Assembly: GCA_040219935.1 (NCBI GenBank)
Contig: JAVJUA010000037.1
Span: forward strand, 1 to 64,000
DNA from: UBA7803 sp040219935
Lineage (GTDB): Bacteria > Pseudomonadota > Gammaproteobacteria > Pseudomonadales > Azotimanducaceae
Reading direction: 5' to 3'
DNA: 64,000 bases
Shown here: piece by piece, positions 45,403 through 54,242 of the stretch
How the letters are laid out: each line of letters starts with the position of its first letter
How positions within the stretch are numbered: the stretch's first letter is position 1
Made by a program: the position numbers and the translations under genes
The notes under the pieces: generated by a model
Told to the model about the DNA's origin: nothing
Databases searched by the model: none
What the model saw: the letters and a program-made list of their open reading frames with translations, nothing else

Positions 45403-45425
45403 GGGGGCTCCTGCCGGTCTTGGTT

Positions 45426-46982
45426 TCAGATCTGTTTGTCGCGGCCCAGCCAGAACCGGGCGCGCACCTGCTTGCGCTGAATCTTACCGCTGGGCAGCCG
45501 TGGCAGCTCAGGGTCGAAGGTCACCGAACGCGGGCATTTGAACCCGGGCAGCCGGGCCCGGGCGAAGGCGACTATGTCGCTGGCCAGGTCGTCATCCGCG
45601 GTGACGCCGGGCTTCACCTGAATCACGCTCTTGACCTCTTCCCCCCACTCCTCGTTGGGCACGCCGACGGTGCAGACGTCGAGCACGGCCGGATGCTGCA
45701 GCAGCACCGCGTCGATCTCCTGCGGGTAGATGTTGACCCCGCCGGAGATGATGGTCTCGGCGCTGCGTCCGGTGAGGAACAGAAAGCCGTCGGCATCCAG
45801 ATAGCCCATGTCGCCGAGGGTAAACCAGTCACCGCGGTAGCTGTCGCGGGTCTTGTCGTCGGCCTTGAAGTATTCGAAGCGGCCCTGCGCCGGCGCCCGG
45901 AAGTGGATGGTGCCGACGTTGCCGGTGGCCACGTCGTTGCCATCGTCGTCGAGGATGCGGGTGTTCTCCGGCGTCGGCGTGCGGCCGACGCTGCCCGGCT
46001 TCTCGAGCCAGGTCTGGGAGTCGATGCCGAAGTTGTTGCCGCCCTCGGTCGCTGCGTAGTACTCGTAAAGGATGGGCCCGAACCATTCGATCATGGCACG
46101 CTTGACGTGCACCGGACACGGCGCCGCGCCGTGCATCACCACCTTGAGGCTCGACAGGTCGTAGCGGCTGCGCACCTCGTCGGGCAGCGCCAGCAGCCGG
46201 TGGAACATGGTGGCCACCATGTGGGTGTGGGTGATCCGGTAGCGTTCGATGAGTCGCAGCGTCTCCTCGGGATCCCAGCGGTCCATCATGACCACGCCGA
46301 CGCCGGCTCCGAGCGGCGCGGCGACGTTGAACGCCAGCGGCGCCGCGTGATACGCAGGCCCCGTGCACAGGCAGCGGTCGTGCGGCGGGTCGCCCGCCGC
46401 CAGGGCCTGGGCGGTGCTGCGCTGCACCGGAGCCTGGCGGCGATACACGCCCTTCGGCCGGCCGGTGGTGCCCGAGGTGTAGAGCATCTGCGAGCCCCGC
46501 TGCGGATGCTCGACGTCGGCGGCCGACTCTCCGGCCAGCGCCGCCTCGTAGTCCAGGAAGCCATCAATGGGCGCGCCGACGGCGAGGCGCAGGCCGCAGC
46601 CCCGGGCGTGCGTGGCGGCCTCTGCCGCGGTGCCGAGCCCGGCGTCGTAGACCACCGCCCTGGCTTCACAGTTGTCTATGATGTAGCCGGTCTCCTCGCC
46701 GGTGAGGTGCCAGTTCACCGGCGTGAAGCGCAGGCCCGAACGCAGCGCGGCCAGGTACAGCTCGACGAACTCGGGCCGGTTCTTGGCCACCACGGCGACG
46801 GCGTCGCCGGCAGCGATGCCGTGCCGGGCCAGCAGGCGGGTGAGCTGGTTGGCGCGGCCGTTCAGCTCGCGGAAGGTACGGTCGCCGAACGCGGTGGCCA
46901 GGGCCAGGTGGTCAGGCCGCCGCTGCGCGTGCCACGCCACCGCCATGCCCACGGCCGCGGCGGATTCCAGGTCGTCATGCAT
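45426..46982 (-). CDS. Acyl-CoA synthetase (AMP-binding, FadD-like)
   Basis: This enzyme activates a carboxylic acid to its acyl-CoA with ATP. The 518-aa ANL-superfamily product has the P-loop YTSGTTGRPKG (168-178), motif YYAATEGGNN, the hinge TGRSAETIISGGVNIYPQEID and the C-terminal lysine in LPSGKIQRK near 503. It resembles FadD13/FadD3-like enzymes for medium or polycyclic acids more than long-chain FadD, by length and lack of a membrane segment; the substrate is inferred only. It is co-transcribed with the enoyl-CoA hydratase and 24 nt downstream of the histidine phosphatase. Confidence 0.9.
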   Translation of the reverse strand: MHDDLESAAAVGMAVAWHAQRRPDHLALATAFGDRTFRELNGRANQLTRLLARHGIAAGDAVAVVAKNRPEFVELYLAALRSGLRFTPVNWHLTGEETGYIIDNCEARAVVYDAGLGTAAEAATHARGCGLRLAVGAPIDGFLDYEAALAGESAADVEHPQRGSQMLYTSGTTGRPKGVYRRQAPVQRSTAQALAAGDPPHDRCLCTGPAYHAAPLAFNVAAPLGAGVGVVMMDRWDPEETLRLIERYRITHTHMVATMFHRLLALPDEVRSRYDLSSLKVVMHGAAPCPVHVKRAMIEWFGPILYEYYAATEGGNNFGIDSQTWLEKPGSVGRTPTPENTRILDDDGNDVATGNVGTIHFRAPAQGRFEYFKADDKTRDSYRGDWFTLGDMGYLDADGFLFLTGRSAETIISGGVNIYPQEIDAVLLQHPAVLDVCTVGVPNEEWGEEVKSVIQVKPGVTADDDLASDIVAFARARLPGFKCPRSVTFDPELPRLPSGKIQRKQVRARFWLGRDKQI

Positions 46983-47006
46983 GGTTCCCTCGCCTCCTCG
47001 GCGTGC

Positions 47007-47690
47007 TCAGGATCCCGCGTCGGCCAGGCGCCGCGGCTCGCCGTGATGACTGCACATCCACAGCGCGCCGTCGCGCTCGAACAGCAACAGCGCATCCAGG
47101 AAGTTCACCGGCGGCCCGTCGGCCGGCTCGCCGAGCAGCACCTCGCGCAGCATGTAGAGCGTCATGTCATGGGTGACGCAGAGGTCGAGCTGTCGCTCCG
47201 CCAGCGGCTGCCGCAGCTTGCCGGCCAGCACGGCGAGCAGCAGCCGTGCTGCGGTCTCGGCGGGCATCATGGCGTCGGCAGGCACGCGGCCCTGAACCCA
47301 GGACGACACGTAGGGCACCAGACCGCCGGCGGCGTCCATGCCCTTCCACATGCGCATCTGATCGAGGGCGTAGAACACACCCAGGGCCTCCAGCGGCCGA
47401 TGCCGGGTGGCGCTGCCGCCGCCGCTGCGATGACCATCGAGGATAAGCGCCGCGGTCTCCACGCAGCGCTCCGGCGGGCTGGCATAGCCTCGCACCGTCA
47501 GAGATTTGGGCAGCCGCTCGCCGAGCCTGCGCGCCGCGTCCCTGCCCTCGTCGGTGAGCGGGTTGATCAGATCGTGGCGGCCGGGCACGAACTCCCGGGC
47601 CGAATGGCGCATCACCAGCACCGCGTGGCCGACGCCGTCGGCCAGCGCCCGATCGACCAGCGCCAGCGAGCCCTCCCCATAACTCAGCAC
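47007..47690 (-). CDS. Histidine phosphatase superfamily protein
   Basis: The 227-aa protein has the phosphohistidine loop as MRHSAREF (RHS where RHG is usual), the second-site ASPPERCVETA arginine/glutamate segment, and the C-terminal CVTHDMTL histidine. These are features of the acid phosphatase/phosphoglycerate mutase superfamily. The GTG at VLSYGEG has GGAGG 7 nt upstream. The substrate is unknown. Its place at the head of the acyl-CoA synthetase/hydratase operon is unusual. It is divergent from the acyl-CoA dehydrogenase across an AT-rich 130-bp stretch. Confidence 0.82.
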   Translation of the reverse strand: MLSYGEGSLALVDRALADGVGHAVLVMRHSAREFVPGRHDLINPLTDEGRDAARRLGERLPKSLTVRGYASPPERCVETAALILDGHRSGGGSATRHRPLEALGVFYALDQMRMWKGMDAAGGLVPYVSSWVQGRVPADAMMPAETAARLLLAVLAGKLRQPLAERQLDLCVTHDMTLYMLREVLLGEPADGPPVNFLDALLLFERDGALWMCSHHGEPRRLADAGS

Positions 47691-47820
47691 CGACCGACCT
47701 CCCAAGCGCGTCCCGTAGCACAACCCCGGCGGTCTGTATTAGTATCAAAATCAATCCGCGTTTCGCACCTTTTTTCACGCGTACTGCGCACTTAAGCAAC
47801 CACCTTCGAGGGGAAAGCCT
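47691..47820. promoter_or_regulatory. AT-rich divergent promoter region of the acyl-CoA genes
   Basis: This interval between divergent operons includes a conspicuously AT-rich segment around 47735-47757 (TGTATTAGTATCAAAATCAA), where both promoters and a regulator site are likely. No unambiguous -35/-10 pair or palindrome was identified. The plus-strand gene has GAGGGGAAAG just before its ATG. Confidence 0.4.
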
Positions 47821-49059
47821 ATGGATCTTGGAATATCCGACCGCGTCAAGCCGCTGATCAACGACATTCAGCGCTACATCGACGACCACATCGTTCCCAA
47901 CGAGCGCAAGTACGTCGAGCAGGTCGAGGCGGGCGGCCGCTGGTGCGAAACCGCCGTCATGGAGGAAGTGAAGGACAAGGCCAAGGAGCGGGGTCTCTGG
48001 AACTTCTTCCTGCCGGAGAGCGAACGCGGCGCCGGGCTCACCAACCTCGACTACGCCCACATCGCCGAGATCCTCGGCAAGTACCCGATGGCCTCGGAAG
48101 CGATGAACTGCGCCGCCCCGGACACCGGCAACATGGAGGTGCTCGACCGCTACGGCTCCGAGCAGCAGAAGGCAGAATGGCTGCAGCCGCTGCTCGAGGG
48201 CAAGATCCGCTCCGCCTTCGCCATGACCGAGCCTCACGTCGCCTCGTCCGACGCTACCAACATCAGCATGGAAGCCCGCCTCGAGGGTGACGAGTGGGTG
48301 CTGAACGGCGAGAAGTGGTGGACCTCCGGCATCGGCGACCCGCGCTGCAAGATCATGATCGTCATGTGCGTCACCGAGCCCGACGCACCGCGCCACTCCC
48401 GGCAGTCCCAGATTCTGGTGCCGGTGGAAACCAAGGGCGTGGAAGTGCTGAAGATGATGCACGTGTTCGGCTACGACGACGCGCCCCACGGCCATGGCCA
48501 CGTCCGCTTCACCAACGTGCGGGTGCCCAAGGACAACATGATTCTCGGCTCGGGCCGCGGCTTCGAGATCGCCCAGGGTCGCCTCGGGCCGGGGCGCATT
48601 CACCACTGCATGCGCTCCATCGGCGTCGCCGAGCGGGCGCTGGAGCTGATGTGCCGCCGCGCCCTGTCCAAGGAAGCGTTCGGCAAGAAGATCGCCGACC
48701 TCGGTGGCAACTACGACAAGATCGCCGACGCACGCATCAACATCGAGATGGCCCGCCTGCTGACCCTCAAGGCCGCATGGATGATGGACACCGTGGGCAA
48801 CAAGGTGGCCCGCAGCGAGATCGCCCAGATCAAGGTGGCGGTACCGAACATCGCCCTGAAGGTGATCGACGACGCCATCCAGATCCACGGCGGCGCCGGC
48901 GTGTCCCAGGTGTTTCCGCTGGCAAAGATGTTCTCCGGTCAGCGGACCCTGCGTCTGGCCGACGGCCCGGACGAGGTGCACCGCCGCACGGTGGCCCGGA
49001 TGGAGCTGGGCAAGTACCCTGGGGAGCAGGAGGTGCGCACCGCCGTCTGGGGCGCCTGA
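47821..49059 (+). CDS. Acyl-CoA dehydrogenase (ACAD10/11-like)
   Basis: This is a flavoenzyme that introduces the alpha-beta double bond into an acyl-CoA. The 412-aa product has the family blocks FAMTEPHVASSDATNI (FAD/substrate binding), LNGEKWWTSGIGDPRCK, GPGRIHHCMRSIGVAERALELMC, and the C-terminal IQIHGGAGVSQVFPLAKMF and DGPDEVHRRTVARMEL segments. The last two are typical of the ACAD10/11 clade, which handles branched or unusual acyl chains. The SDR gene follows 67 bp later with a hairpin between them. Confidence 0.92.
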   Translation: MDLGISDRVKPLINDIQRYIDDHIVPNERKYVEQVEAGGRWCETAVMEEVKDKAKERGLWNFFLPESERGAGLTNLDYAHIAEILGKYPMASEAMNCAAPDTGNMEVLDRYGSEQQKAEWLQPLLEGKIRSAFAMTEPHVASSDATNISMEARLEGDEWVLNGEKWWTSGIGDPRCKIMIVMCVTEPDAPRHSRQSQILVPVETKGVEVLKMMHVFGYDDAPHGHGHVRFTNVRVPKDNMILGSGRGFEIAQGRLGPGRIHHCMRSIGVAERALELMCRRALSKEAFGKKIADLGGNYDKIADARINIEMARLLTLKAAWMMDTVGNKVARSEIAQIKVAVPNIALKVIDDAIQIHGGAGVSQVFPLAKMFSGQRTLRLADGPDEVHRRTVARMELGKYPGEQEVRTAVWGA

Positions 49060-49073
49060 CGCCGCCCCGCGGA

Positions 49074-49097
49074 CCGGGGCGGCCACAACCGCCCCGG
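49074..49097 (+). terminator. Strong hairpin between acyl-CoA dehydrogenase and SDR genes
   Basis: CCGGGGCGG-CCACAA-CCGCCCCGG has a perfect 9-bp G+C stem 14 nt after the dehydrogenase stop. No T-tract follows, and the SDR ribosome site is 20 nt beyond it, so it may attenuate or stabilise rather than fully terminate. Confidence 0.45.
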
Positions 49098-49126
49098 ACT
49101 CCGCATCTCACCTGGGGAGGAAGGAG

Positions 49127-50044
49127 ATGGCCAGGCTCGAGGACAAGGTAGCAGTGATCACCGGTGCGGGCCGCGGCATCGGCCGCGAGATCGCCCTGGC
49201 CATGGCGCGCGAGGGCGCCTGCATCGTGGTCAACGATCTGGGCGGCAACACCGACGGCACGGGTACAGGCATGATCGCCGACGACGTGGTAGCCGAGATC
49301 CGCGCCCTCGGTGGTGAGGCGGTGTCCAACACCGACTCGGTGGCGGAGGTGCGCAGCGGCGAGAACCTGGTCAGCATGGCTCTCGACGCCTTCGGGTCCA
49401 TGGACATCCTGGTCAACAACGCCGGCATACTCCGCGACCGCACCATCTTCAACATGGAGGAGGCCGACTGGGACGCGGTGCAGGCCGTGCACCTGAAGGG
49501 CCACTACTGCTGCTCCCGTCCGTTCGCCCGCTACATCCGGGAGAACAACCGCACCGGCTGCCGCATCATCAACTTCTCCAGCGTCTCGGGCCTGATCGGC
49601 AACTTCGGCCAGGCCAACTACGGAGCCGCCAAGGCCGGCATCGCCGGCTTCTCCCGGGTGCTGGCGCTGGAGCTGGCCAAATACGGCTGCACGGTCAACA
49701 CCATTTCCCCCGGCGCGCTGACCCGCATGACCATTCCTCTGCGCGAGAATCGCGGCGACATGGTCGATGCGGACGACCTTGAGCAGGGTGGGCCTCAGCA
49801 CGTGGCCCCCATCTGCACCTGGCTCGCCACCGACGCCGCCGCCGGGATCACCTCCCAGATCTTTCACACCGGCCGTGGCGGCATCGCCATCATGCAGCAG
49901 CCGGCCATCATCAAGCAGTTCCACAAGTCGAAGGGCTTGTGGACCCTGAGCGAGCTGGATCGTTACGTGCCGCAGCTGCTGGCCGCCAAGCAGGCCCATG
50001 ACCAGACCGTGAACGAAACCGCCATGCCCATCGAGATCGACTGA
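49127..50044 (+). CDS. Short-chain dehydrogenase/reductase (MFE-2-like 3-hydroxyacyl-CoA dehydrogenase)
   Basis: This is a 305-aa classical SDR. The nucleotide loop is TGAGRGIG (12-19), NNAG closes the coenzyme site (97-100), and the catalytic Ser-Tyr-Lys are in NFSSVSG, Y165 and K169 (YGAAKAG). The insertion VVNDLGGNTDGTGTG is typical of the SDR half of peroxisomal multifunctional enzyme 2 and of bacterial 3-hydroxyacyl-CoA or steroid-degradation SDRs. With the upstream dehydrogenase and the opposite-strand synthetase and hydratase it could complete a beta-oxidation set; a thiolase is not present here. Confidence 0.9.
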   Translation: MARLEDKVAVITGAGRGIGREIALAMAREGACIVVNDLGGNTDGTGTGMIADDVVAEIRALGGEAVSNTDSVAEVRSGENLVSMALDAFGSMDILVNNAGILRDRTIFNMEEADWDAVQAVHLKGHYCCSRPFARYIRENNRTGCRIINFSSVSGLIGNFGQANYGAAKAGIAGFSRVLALELAKYGCTVNTISPGALTRMTIPLRENRGDMVDADDLEQGGPQHVAPICTWLATDAAAGITSQIFHTGRGGIAIMQQPAIIKQFHKSKGLWTLSELDRYVPQLLAAKQAHDQTVNETAMPIEID

Positions 50045-50060
50045 CCCGGAGCAATAGCGA

Positions 50061-50765
50061 GTGAGCCTGCGGATCGTAGTTCTGAATCCGAAGGGGGGCT
50101 CCGGCAAGACCACCATCGCCACCAACCTGCTGGCTGCCTACGCGGCGGCCGGTCAGCGGGCGGCGCTGATCGACCGCGACCGTCAGGGTTCGGCCATGCG
50201 CTGGCTGCGGCAGCGACCGGAATCGCTGCCAAAGATTCACGGCATCGCCGCCTTTGAGGAGCCGCCGGCCAACGTCACCCGATCCTTCGCCATGCGCGTG
50301 CCCGCCGAGACCGAGCGGGTGGTCGTCGATACGCCCGCCGCGCTCGACCGTCAGCAGATGATCGACGCGGTGCGTCAGGCGGACAAGATCCTGGTGCCGG
50401 TGCTGCCTTCCCAGATCGACATCCATGCCGTCACCCGCTGCGTTGCCGACCTGCTGCTGCACGCCAAGGTGGCGCGCGACCGGCCCGTGCTCGGCGTGGT
50501 AGCCAACCGGGTACGGAAGAACACGCTCGCCTACGCCAGCCTGATGCGCTTTCTCGACAGCCTGGACATTCCCGTGATCGCCGAGCTGCGCGACGTCCAG
50601 GCCTACGTACGCGCCGCAGAGGCCGGTCTCGGGCTGTTCGACCTCAAGCCCCACGAGGCCGGCGCCGAGCTGGAGCAGTGGCGGCGCATGCTCGCCTGGA
50701 TCGACCAGGACGGGCAGCCCGCGCCGGTTCAGATCGACGCCAGACGGCCCGCCTCGCCCAGATAG
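50061..50765 (+). CDS. Orphan ParA/MinD-superfamily ATPase
   Basis: The 234-aa protein begins at GTG with GGAG 12 nt upstream and has the deviant Walker A KGGSGKTT (11-18), Walker A' IDRDRQGSA, Walker B VVVDTPAAL, and LVPVLPSQIDIHA as the switch region. It is like the short ParA-type partition ATPases that position plasmids or protein cargoes. No parB or parS-like palindrome array lies next to it, so the cargo is unknown. Its 3' end overlaps the minus-strand NIF3-like ORF by 37 bp. Confidence 0.85.
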   Translation: MSLRIVVLNPKGGSGKTTIATNLLAAYAAAGQRAALIDRDRQGSAMRWLRQRPESLPKIHGIAAFEEPPANVTRSFAMRVPAETERVVVDTPAALDRQQMIDAVRQADKILVPVLPSQIDIHAVTRCVADLLLHAKVARDRPVLGVVANRVRKNTLAYASLMRFLDSLDIPVIAELRDVQAYVRAAEAGLGLFDLKPHEAGAELEQWRRMLAWIDQDGQPAPVQIDARRPASPR

Positions 50766-50920
50766 GGGCGGCTGCCCGGCAACGGCCGGAACTGTCCCTG
50801 CCCCAGAACCTGCCAGCAGCAGCGGTCGTAGTCGCCCACGCGCCCCGCGCCGGCGTCGAACAGGGCCGCCTTGGTCACCTCCAGGTGCGACTCGGGAACG
50901 AAGTAGCAGAGCTTGTACAT
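50729..50920 (-). pseudogene. NIF3-like small protein, C-terminally truncated
   Basis: The reading MYKLCYFVPESHLEVTKAALF, then DAGAGRVGDYDRCCWQVLGQGQFRPLPGS and LGEAGRL, matches the N-terminal two thirds of the approximately 103-residue NIF3/YqfO-domain-like protein family of proteobacteria. The frame then stops after 63 residues, where homologues continue with a second strand-helix unit. No continuation is seen in any minus-strand frame, because the sequence beyond is parA. It may be a decayed gene or a genuinely short form. Confidence 0.6.
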
Positions 50921-50998
50921 GGTCTCGGAGGTCCTCACGGCTCGAGGCTGTGGGGCCGAATGCTATGCTCAATGCGTACCCATGGCATCCGGTGAGCA

Positions 50999-52315
50999 TT
51001 GAACGCCAAGGGCGACCGCCCCCGACTGCGCCCCGCTTTCGACGCCGGCTCCCGCGGGCCCGGCTTTCGTCGCGCGTTTCCGCTGCCCAGATCGCGGGCC
51101 GCCATCGCCGTGGTGGCGGTGATGGACATCGCGTTCGTGATCCCCGCCATCGGCGCCTTCCGTCAGGCCGCCGGCGGCTGGAGCAACCTCGACACCCTGT
51201 TCGATCTGGTGGGCGCGGTGTTCATAAGCGCCTGGCTGCTCGGCTGGTCCGTGGCGCCGGTGCTGCTGACGCTGGTGCTGGCCCTGCTGGTCTTCGGCCG
51301 CGAGGTGGTCACCGCCCGGCCGGGCGAGCTGCGCGTGTTCATCGGCCTGCCGCTGCTCGGCATCGCCGCCCGCTACGACCCGGCCAGGCTGCGCAACCTG
51401 CGCCTGCAGACACCGGAGCCGGGCTCGGGCCGGTCGTGGCGCGGCAGCCACCTGGCGTTCGACTACGGCAGCGGCCGCGGCGAGTTCGGCTCGAACCTGC
51501 ACCACGGCGACGCCATCGAGCTGCAGCGGCAGATCGCGGCCGCCCTGGGCGCGCCCGTCGCCGATGGTCCGCCGCTCCCGCATGCCGCGGCATCGCATGC
51601 CGCGCCATCGCCAGCCGCAGTCCCCGCGCCGCAGGCCGGGCCGAAGCCGGGGACGGGGTCCGCCGCGCCGGCGGCGTTCGACTCGGCATCGTCGCTGGCG
51701 CTCATCATCGCCAACCTGGTGCCGATAGCCGGCGCGCTGTTCCTCGGCTGGCGGCTCGGCGACGTGATGGTGCTGTATTGGGCCGAGAGCGCCGTCATCG
51801 GCCTCTTCAACGTCTGCAAGATGGCCGTCATCGGCCGCTGGCTGACGCTGCCGGCCGGGGCGTTCTTCATCGGCCACTTCGGCGCCTTCATGGCCGTGCA
51901 CTTCCTGTTTCTGTACGGCCTGTTCATCGACGGCCCCCAGACCACGTCGGACCCGGACCTGGCCACCGTCGCCCGCCTGTTTGGCGCGCTCTGGCCAGCG
52001 CTCGCGGCCCTGTTCCTGAGCCACGCGTACTCGTTCTTCGCCAACTTCCTGGGCCGACGCGAGTACGTGGGCCGCACGCTGCAGCAGCAGATGGGAGAGC
52101 CCTACGCGCGCATCGTGCTCATGCACCTCACCCTGATCTTCGGCGGCATGCTGGTGATGGTGATCGGCGAACCGGCGCCGGTGCTGATCGGTGTGATCGC
52201 GCTGAAGACGATTGTCGACCTGCGCGCCCACCGTCGTCTGCATCGCCGCCGAACAGCCGCCGGTCCGGAAGCGGACGGTCGCGCGGGTCAGAAGTACCAG
52301 GCCCAGCGAAGATAA
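50999..52315 (+). CDS. DUF6498-like polytopic membrane protein
   Basis: The 438-aa protein has two membrane parts. The N-terminal part (about 30-110) has about three hydrophobic segments and leads into a short soluble beta-rich stretch (LHHGDAIELQRQIAAAL). A low-complexity Ala/Pro linker (about 195-225) follows. The C-terminal part (about 230-415) has five or six helices with VMVLYWAESAVIGLFNVCKM and GHFGAFMAVHFLFLY, which resembles DUF6498. The function is unknown. The TTG start is the first in-frame start and is uncertain. Its 3' end overlaps the convergent beta-barrel gene by 28 bp. Confidence 0.72.
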   Translation: MNAKGDRPRLRPAFDAGSRGPGFRRAFPLPRSRAAIAVVAVMDIAFVIPAIGAFRQAAGGWSNLDTLFDLVGAVFISAWLLGWSVAPVLLTLVLALLVFGREVVTARPGELRVFIGLPLLGIAARYDPARLRNLRLQTPEPGSGRSWRGSHLAFDYGSGRGEFGSNLHHGDAIELQRQIAAALGAPVADGPPLPHAAASHAAPSPAAVPAPQAGPKPGTGSAAPAAFDSASSLALIIANLVPIAGALFLGWRLGDVMVLYWAESAVIGLFNVCKMAVIGRWLTLPAGAFFIGHFGAFMAVHFLFLYGLFIDGPQTTSDPDLATVARLFGALWPALAALFLSHAYSFFANFLGRREYVGRTLQQQMGEPYARIVLMHLTLIFGGMLVMVIGEPAPVLIGVIALKTIVDLRAHRRLHRRRTAAGPEADGRAGQKYQAQRR

Positions 52316-53547
52316 ACGCGGGCGCCGCCGCCCGTGGTCACCGCGTCCGTGGCGACCGGCACCCCACCGAACTCGTCCCCCGCGCGGCCGAGCGGCGCCA
52401 GCAGGCCCAGCTCGAGGCGCTGGTGGTCGTCCGGCTCGTGGCTGAGCTGGGTCTGCAGCAGCAGGCTGCCGTCGTCGAGGTTGCCGATCAGGGTGAGCGA
52501 CTGGGTCCACAGCGGATGCCACTCCAGCGACCCTCCGCCGGCAACGTAGTCCCGCATCAGGCTGAACAGCTCGCCACGCTGCAGCCGCTCGGCCAGCGCC
52601 TCAGGATACCCGGCGGCCGTGTCGGGCAGGCGGCGCACGCCGAAGCCGTTGTGGAAGTACTCGGCGAACAGATACAGGTTGCGGCCGCCGAGCAGGGTGC
52701 TGTAGTCGATGTTGACGATGCCCGACAGCTTCCAGCCGCCGCCGGCGAGGCGGGTGGCGAGGACGTCGCTGCGCAGCAGCGCGCCACCCAACGGCAGGCG
52801 CCCCGCGGCCCCGAGCACCCGATCTTCGTAGTGGCGCCCCGCCATCAGCTCCAGCTCGCCGGGACCCACGAAGGCGTGCCACTTGGCGGCGGCGCTGGCG
52901 GCATCCGCCGAGCGCCGGCCGTCCTCGTCGCGGCGGCCCACCACCAGCAGCTGCATGCTGCCGCCCCCGGTCAAGGCACGCTCCACCAGCAGCAGGTCAT
53001 CACCAGCCTTGTAGTCCTGATCCACCGCCGTCGGTGAGAACGGGTTGAACAGGTCCAGCGGCTGAAACACCAGGCCGTTGCCCCAGCTCACCGCCTGGCG
53101 TCCTGCCGTGACGGCCCAGGGCCCGGACCGGTACGCCAGTGCCAGCCGGTCGAAGCGCTGCTGCAGGCGGTGCCGGCCGCCATCGGACAGCGTCCAGGTC
53201 AGATCGACCAGGCGGGCATCGTCGGATGCCGCCACCTGGTCCAGCGGTGTGCCCCCAGCCACGGCACCGGACACCGCATCGCCGCGCACCAGCGTGGTGG
53301 CGTGATCGGCAAGCAACGTCAAGGGGCCCACCTGGTGTCGGACCATGAGCCGGAGGTCGAAGTTGTCGTCGAAGGCCGGCGTGCCGCTCTGCTGGCGCTG
53401 CACGTCTTCCTCCGGCAGCCAGGCGAGCGTGCCGAACCACTTGACTCGCGCGCTGACGTCGACCGCAGCGGCGTCGACCGACCAGATCGACACCACCATC
53501 GCCATGCAGGCGAGCTGCAGACAGGCGAACGGGCGCAGGGTGCTCAC
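52288..53547 (-). CDS. Outer-membrane beta-barrel protein (DUF1302-like)
   Basis: The 419-aa protein has a signal peptide (CLQLACMAMVVSIWSVDAAA), alternating amphipathic strands with many aromatic ends, and the C-terminal BAM-recognition residue (YLRWAWYF, final Phe). The segments AVTAGRQAVSWGNGLVFQPLDLFNPF are like those of DUF1302/porin-like barrels in lipid-related operons. Its GTG start overlaps the stop of the ABC ATPase gene (GTGA), so it is the last cistron of the TetR-linked export operon and its probable outer-membrane exit or partner. Confidence 0.78.
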   Translation of the reverse strand: MSTLRPFACLQLACMAMVVSIWSVDAAAVDVSARVKWFGTLAWLPEEDVQRQQSGTPAFDDNFDLRLMVRHQVGPLTLLADHATTLVRGDAVSGAVAGGTPLDQVAASDDARLVDLTWTLSDGGRHRLQQRFDRLALAYRSGPWAVTAGRQAVSWGNGLVFQPLDLFNPFSPTAVDQDYKAGDDLLLVERALTGGGSMQLLVVGRRDEDGRRSADAASAAAKWHAFVGPGELELMAGRHYEDRVLGAAGRLPLGGALLRSDVLATRLAGGGWKLSGIVNIDYSTLLGGRNLYLFAEYFHNGFGVRRLPDTAAGYPEALAERLQRGELFSLMRDYVAGGGSLEWHPLWTQSLTLIGNLDDGSLLLQTQLSHEPDDHQRLELGLLAPLGRAGDEFGGVPVATDAVTTGGGARVYLRWAWYF

Positions 53548-54242
53548 GCCGTCTCCATCACCTGATCGCCGACGATGAGACCGTCGCGCAGCTTCACCTG
53601 GCGGCGGGCGTAGGCCATCACCTGCGGGTCGTGGGTGGCGGTGACGATGGTCAGCGACCGCTCCTCGTTGAGCTGCTTGAGCAAGGCCAGCAGGCTGTCG
53701 GTGGTAGCGCTGTCGAGGTTGGCGCTGGGCTCGTCGGCCAGCAGCAGTGCCGGGCCGGTGACGATGGCCCGGGCGATGGCCACCCGCTGCTGCTGGCCAC
53801 CCGACAGCTCGCCGGGCCGGCGGTCGGCCAGGTCGCCGAGGCCGAGCGCGGCCAGCATGTCCAGGGCGCGGCGGCGCCGCTCGGCGCCGGGCACGCCCTG
53901 GAGCTGCATGATGAACTCCACGTTCTCGCGCGCCGACAGCACCGGGATCAGGTTGTAGGCCTGAAAGACGAAGCCCAGCTTGTGCAGACGCAGGTCGGCC
54001 AGCGCCGAATCGGAGAGGCCTTCCAGGGCCTGCCCATCCACCTCGACGCTGCCGGCGGTGGGCCGGTCCAGGCCGCCGATCAGGTTGAGCAGCGTCGACT
54101 TGCCTGAGCCGGACGGTCCTGACAGGCTCACGAACTCACCGCGGCGGACCTCAAAGTCGACGCCGCGCAGGGCGTGCACGGGTACCGAATCGTCCTGATA
54201 GACGCGGGACAATCCACGGCAGCGCACCACCAAGTCGTTCAT
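53544..54242 (-). CDS. LolD/MacB-like ABC transporter ATPase
   Basis: The 232-aa nucleotide-binding subunit has Walker A GPSGSGKST (42-50), Q-loop FVFQAYNLIP, signature LSGGQQQR, Walker B LLLADEPSANLD and H-loop ATHDP. These place it in the LolD/MacB/FtsE branch that pairs with FtsX-type permeases in mechanotransmission. It is the only ATPase in an operon with three permeases. The ATG overlaps the upstream permease stop as ATGA; a longer reading adds 14 unsupported residues. Confidence 0.92.
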   Translation of the reverse strand: MNDLVVRCRGLSRVYQDDSVPVHALRGVDFEVRRGEFVSLSGPSGSGKSTLLNLIGGLDRPTAGSVEVDGQALEGLSDSALADLRLHKLGFVFQAYNLIPVLSARENVEFIMQLQGVPGAERRRRALDMLAALGLGDLADRRPGELSGGQQQRVAIARAIVTGPALLLADEPSANLDSATTDSLLALLKQLNEERSLTIVTATHDPQVMAYARRQVKLRDGLIVGDQVMETA

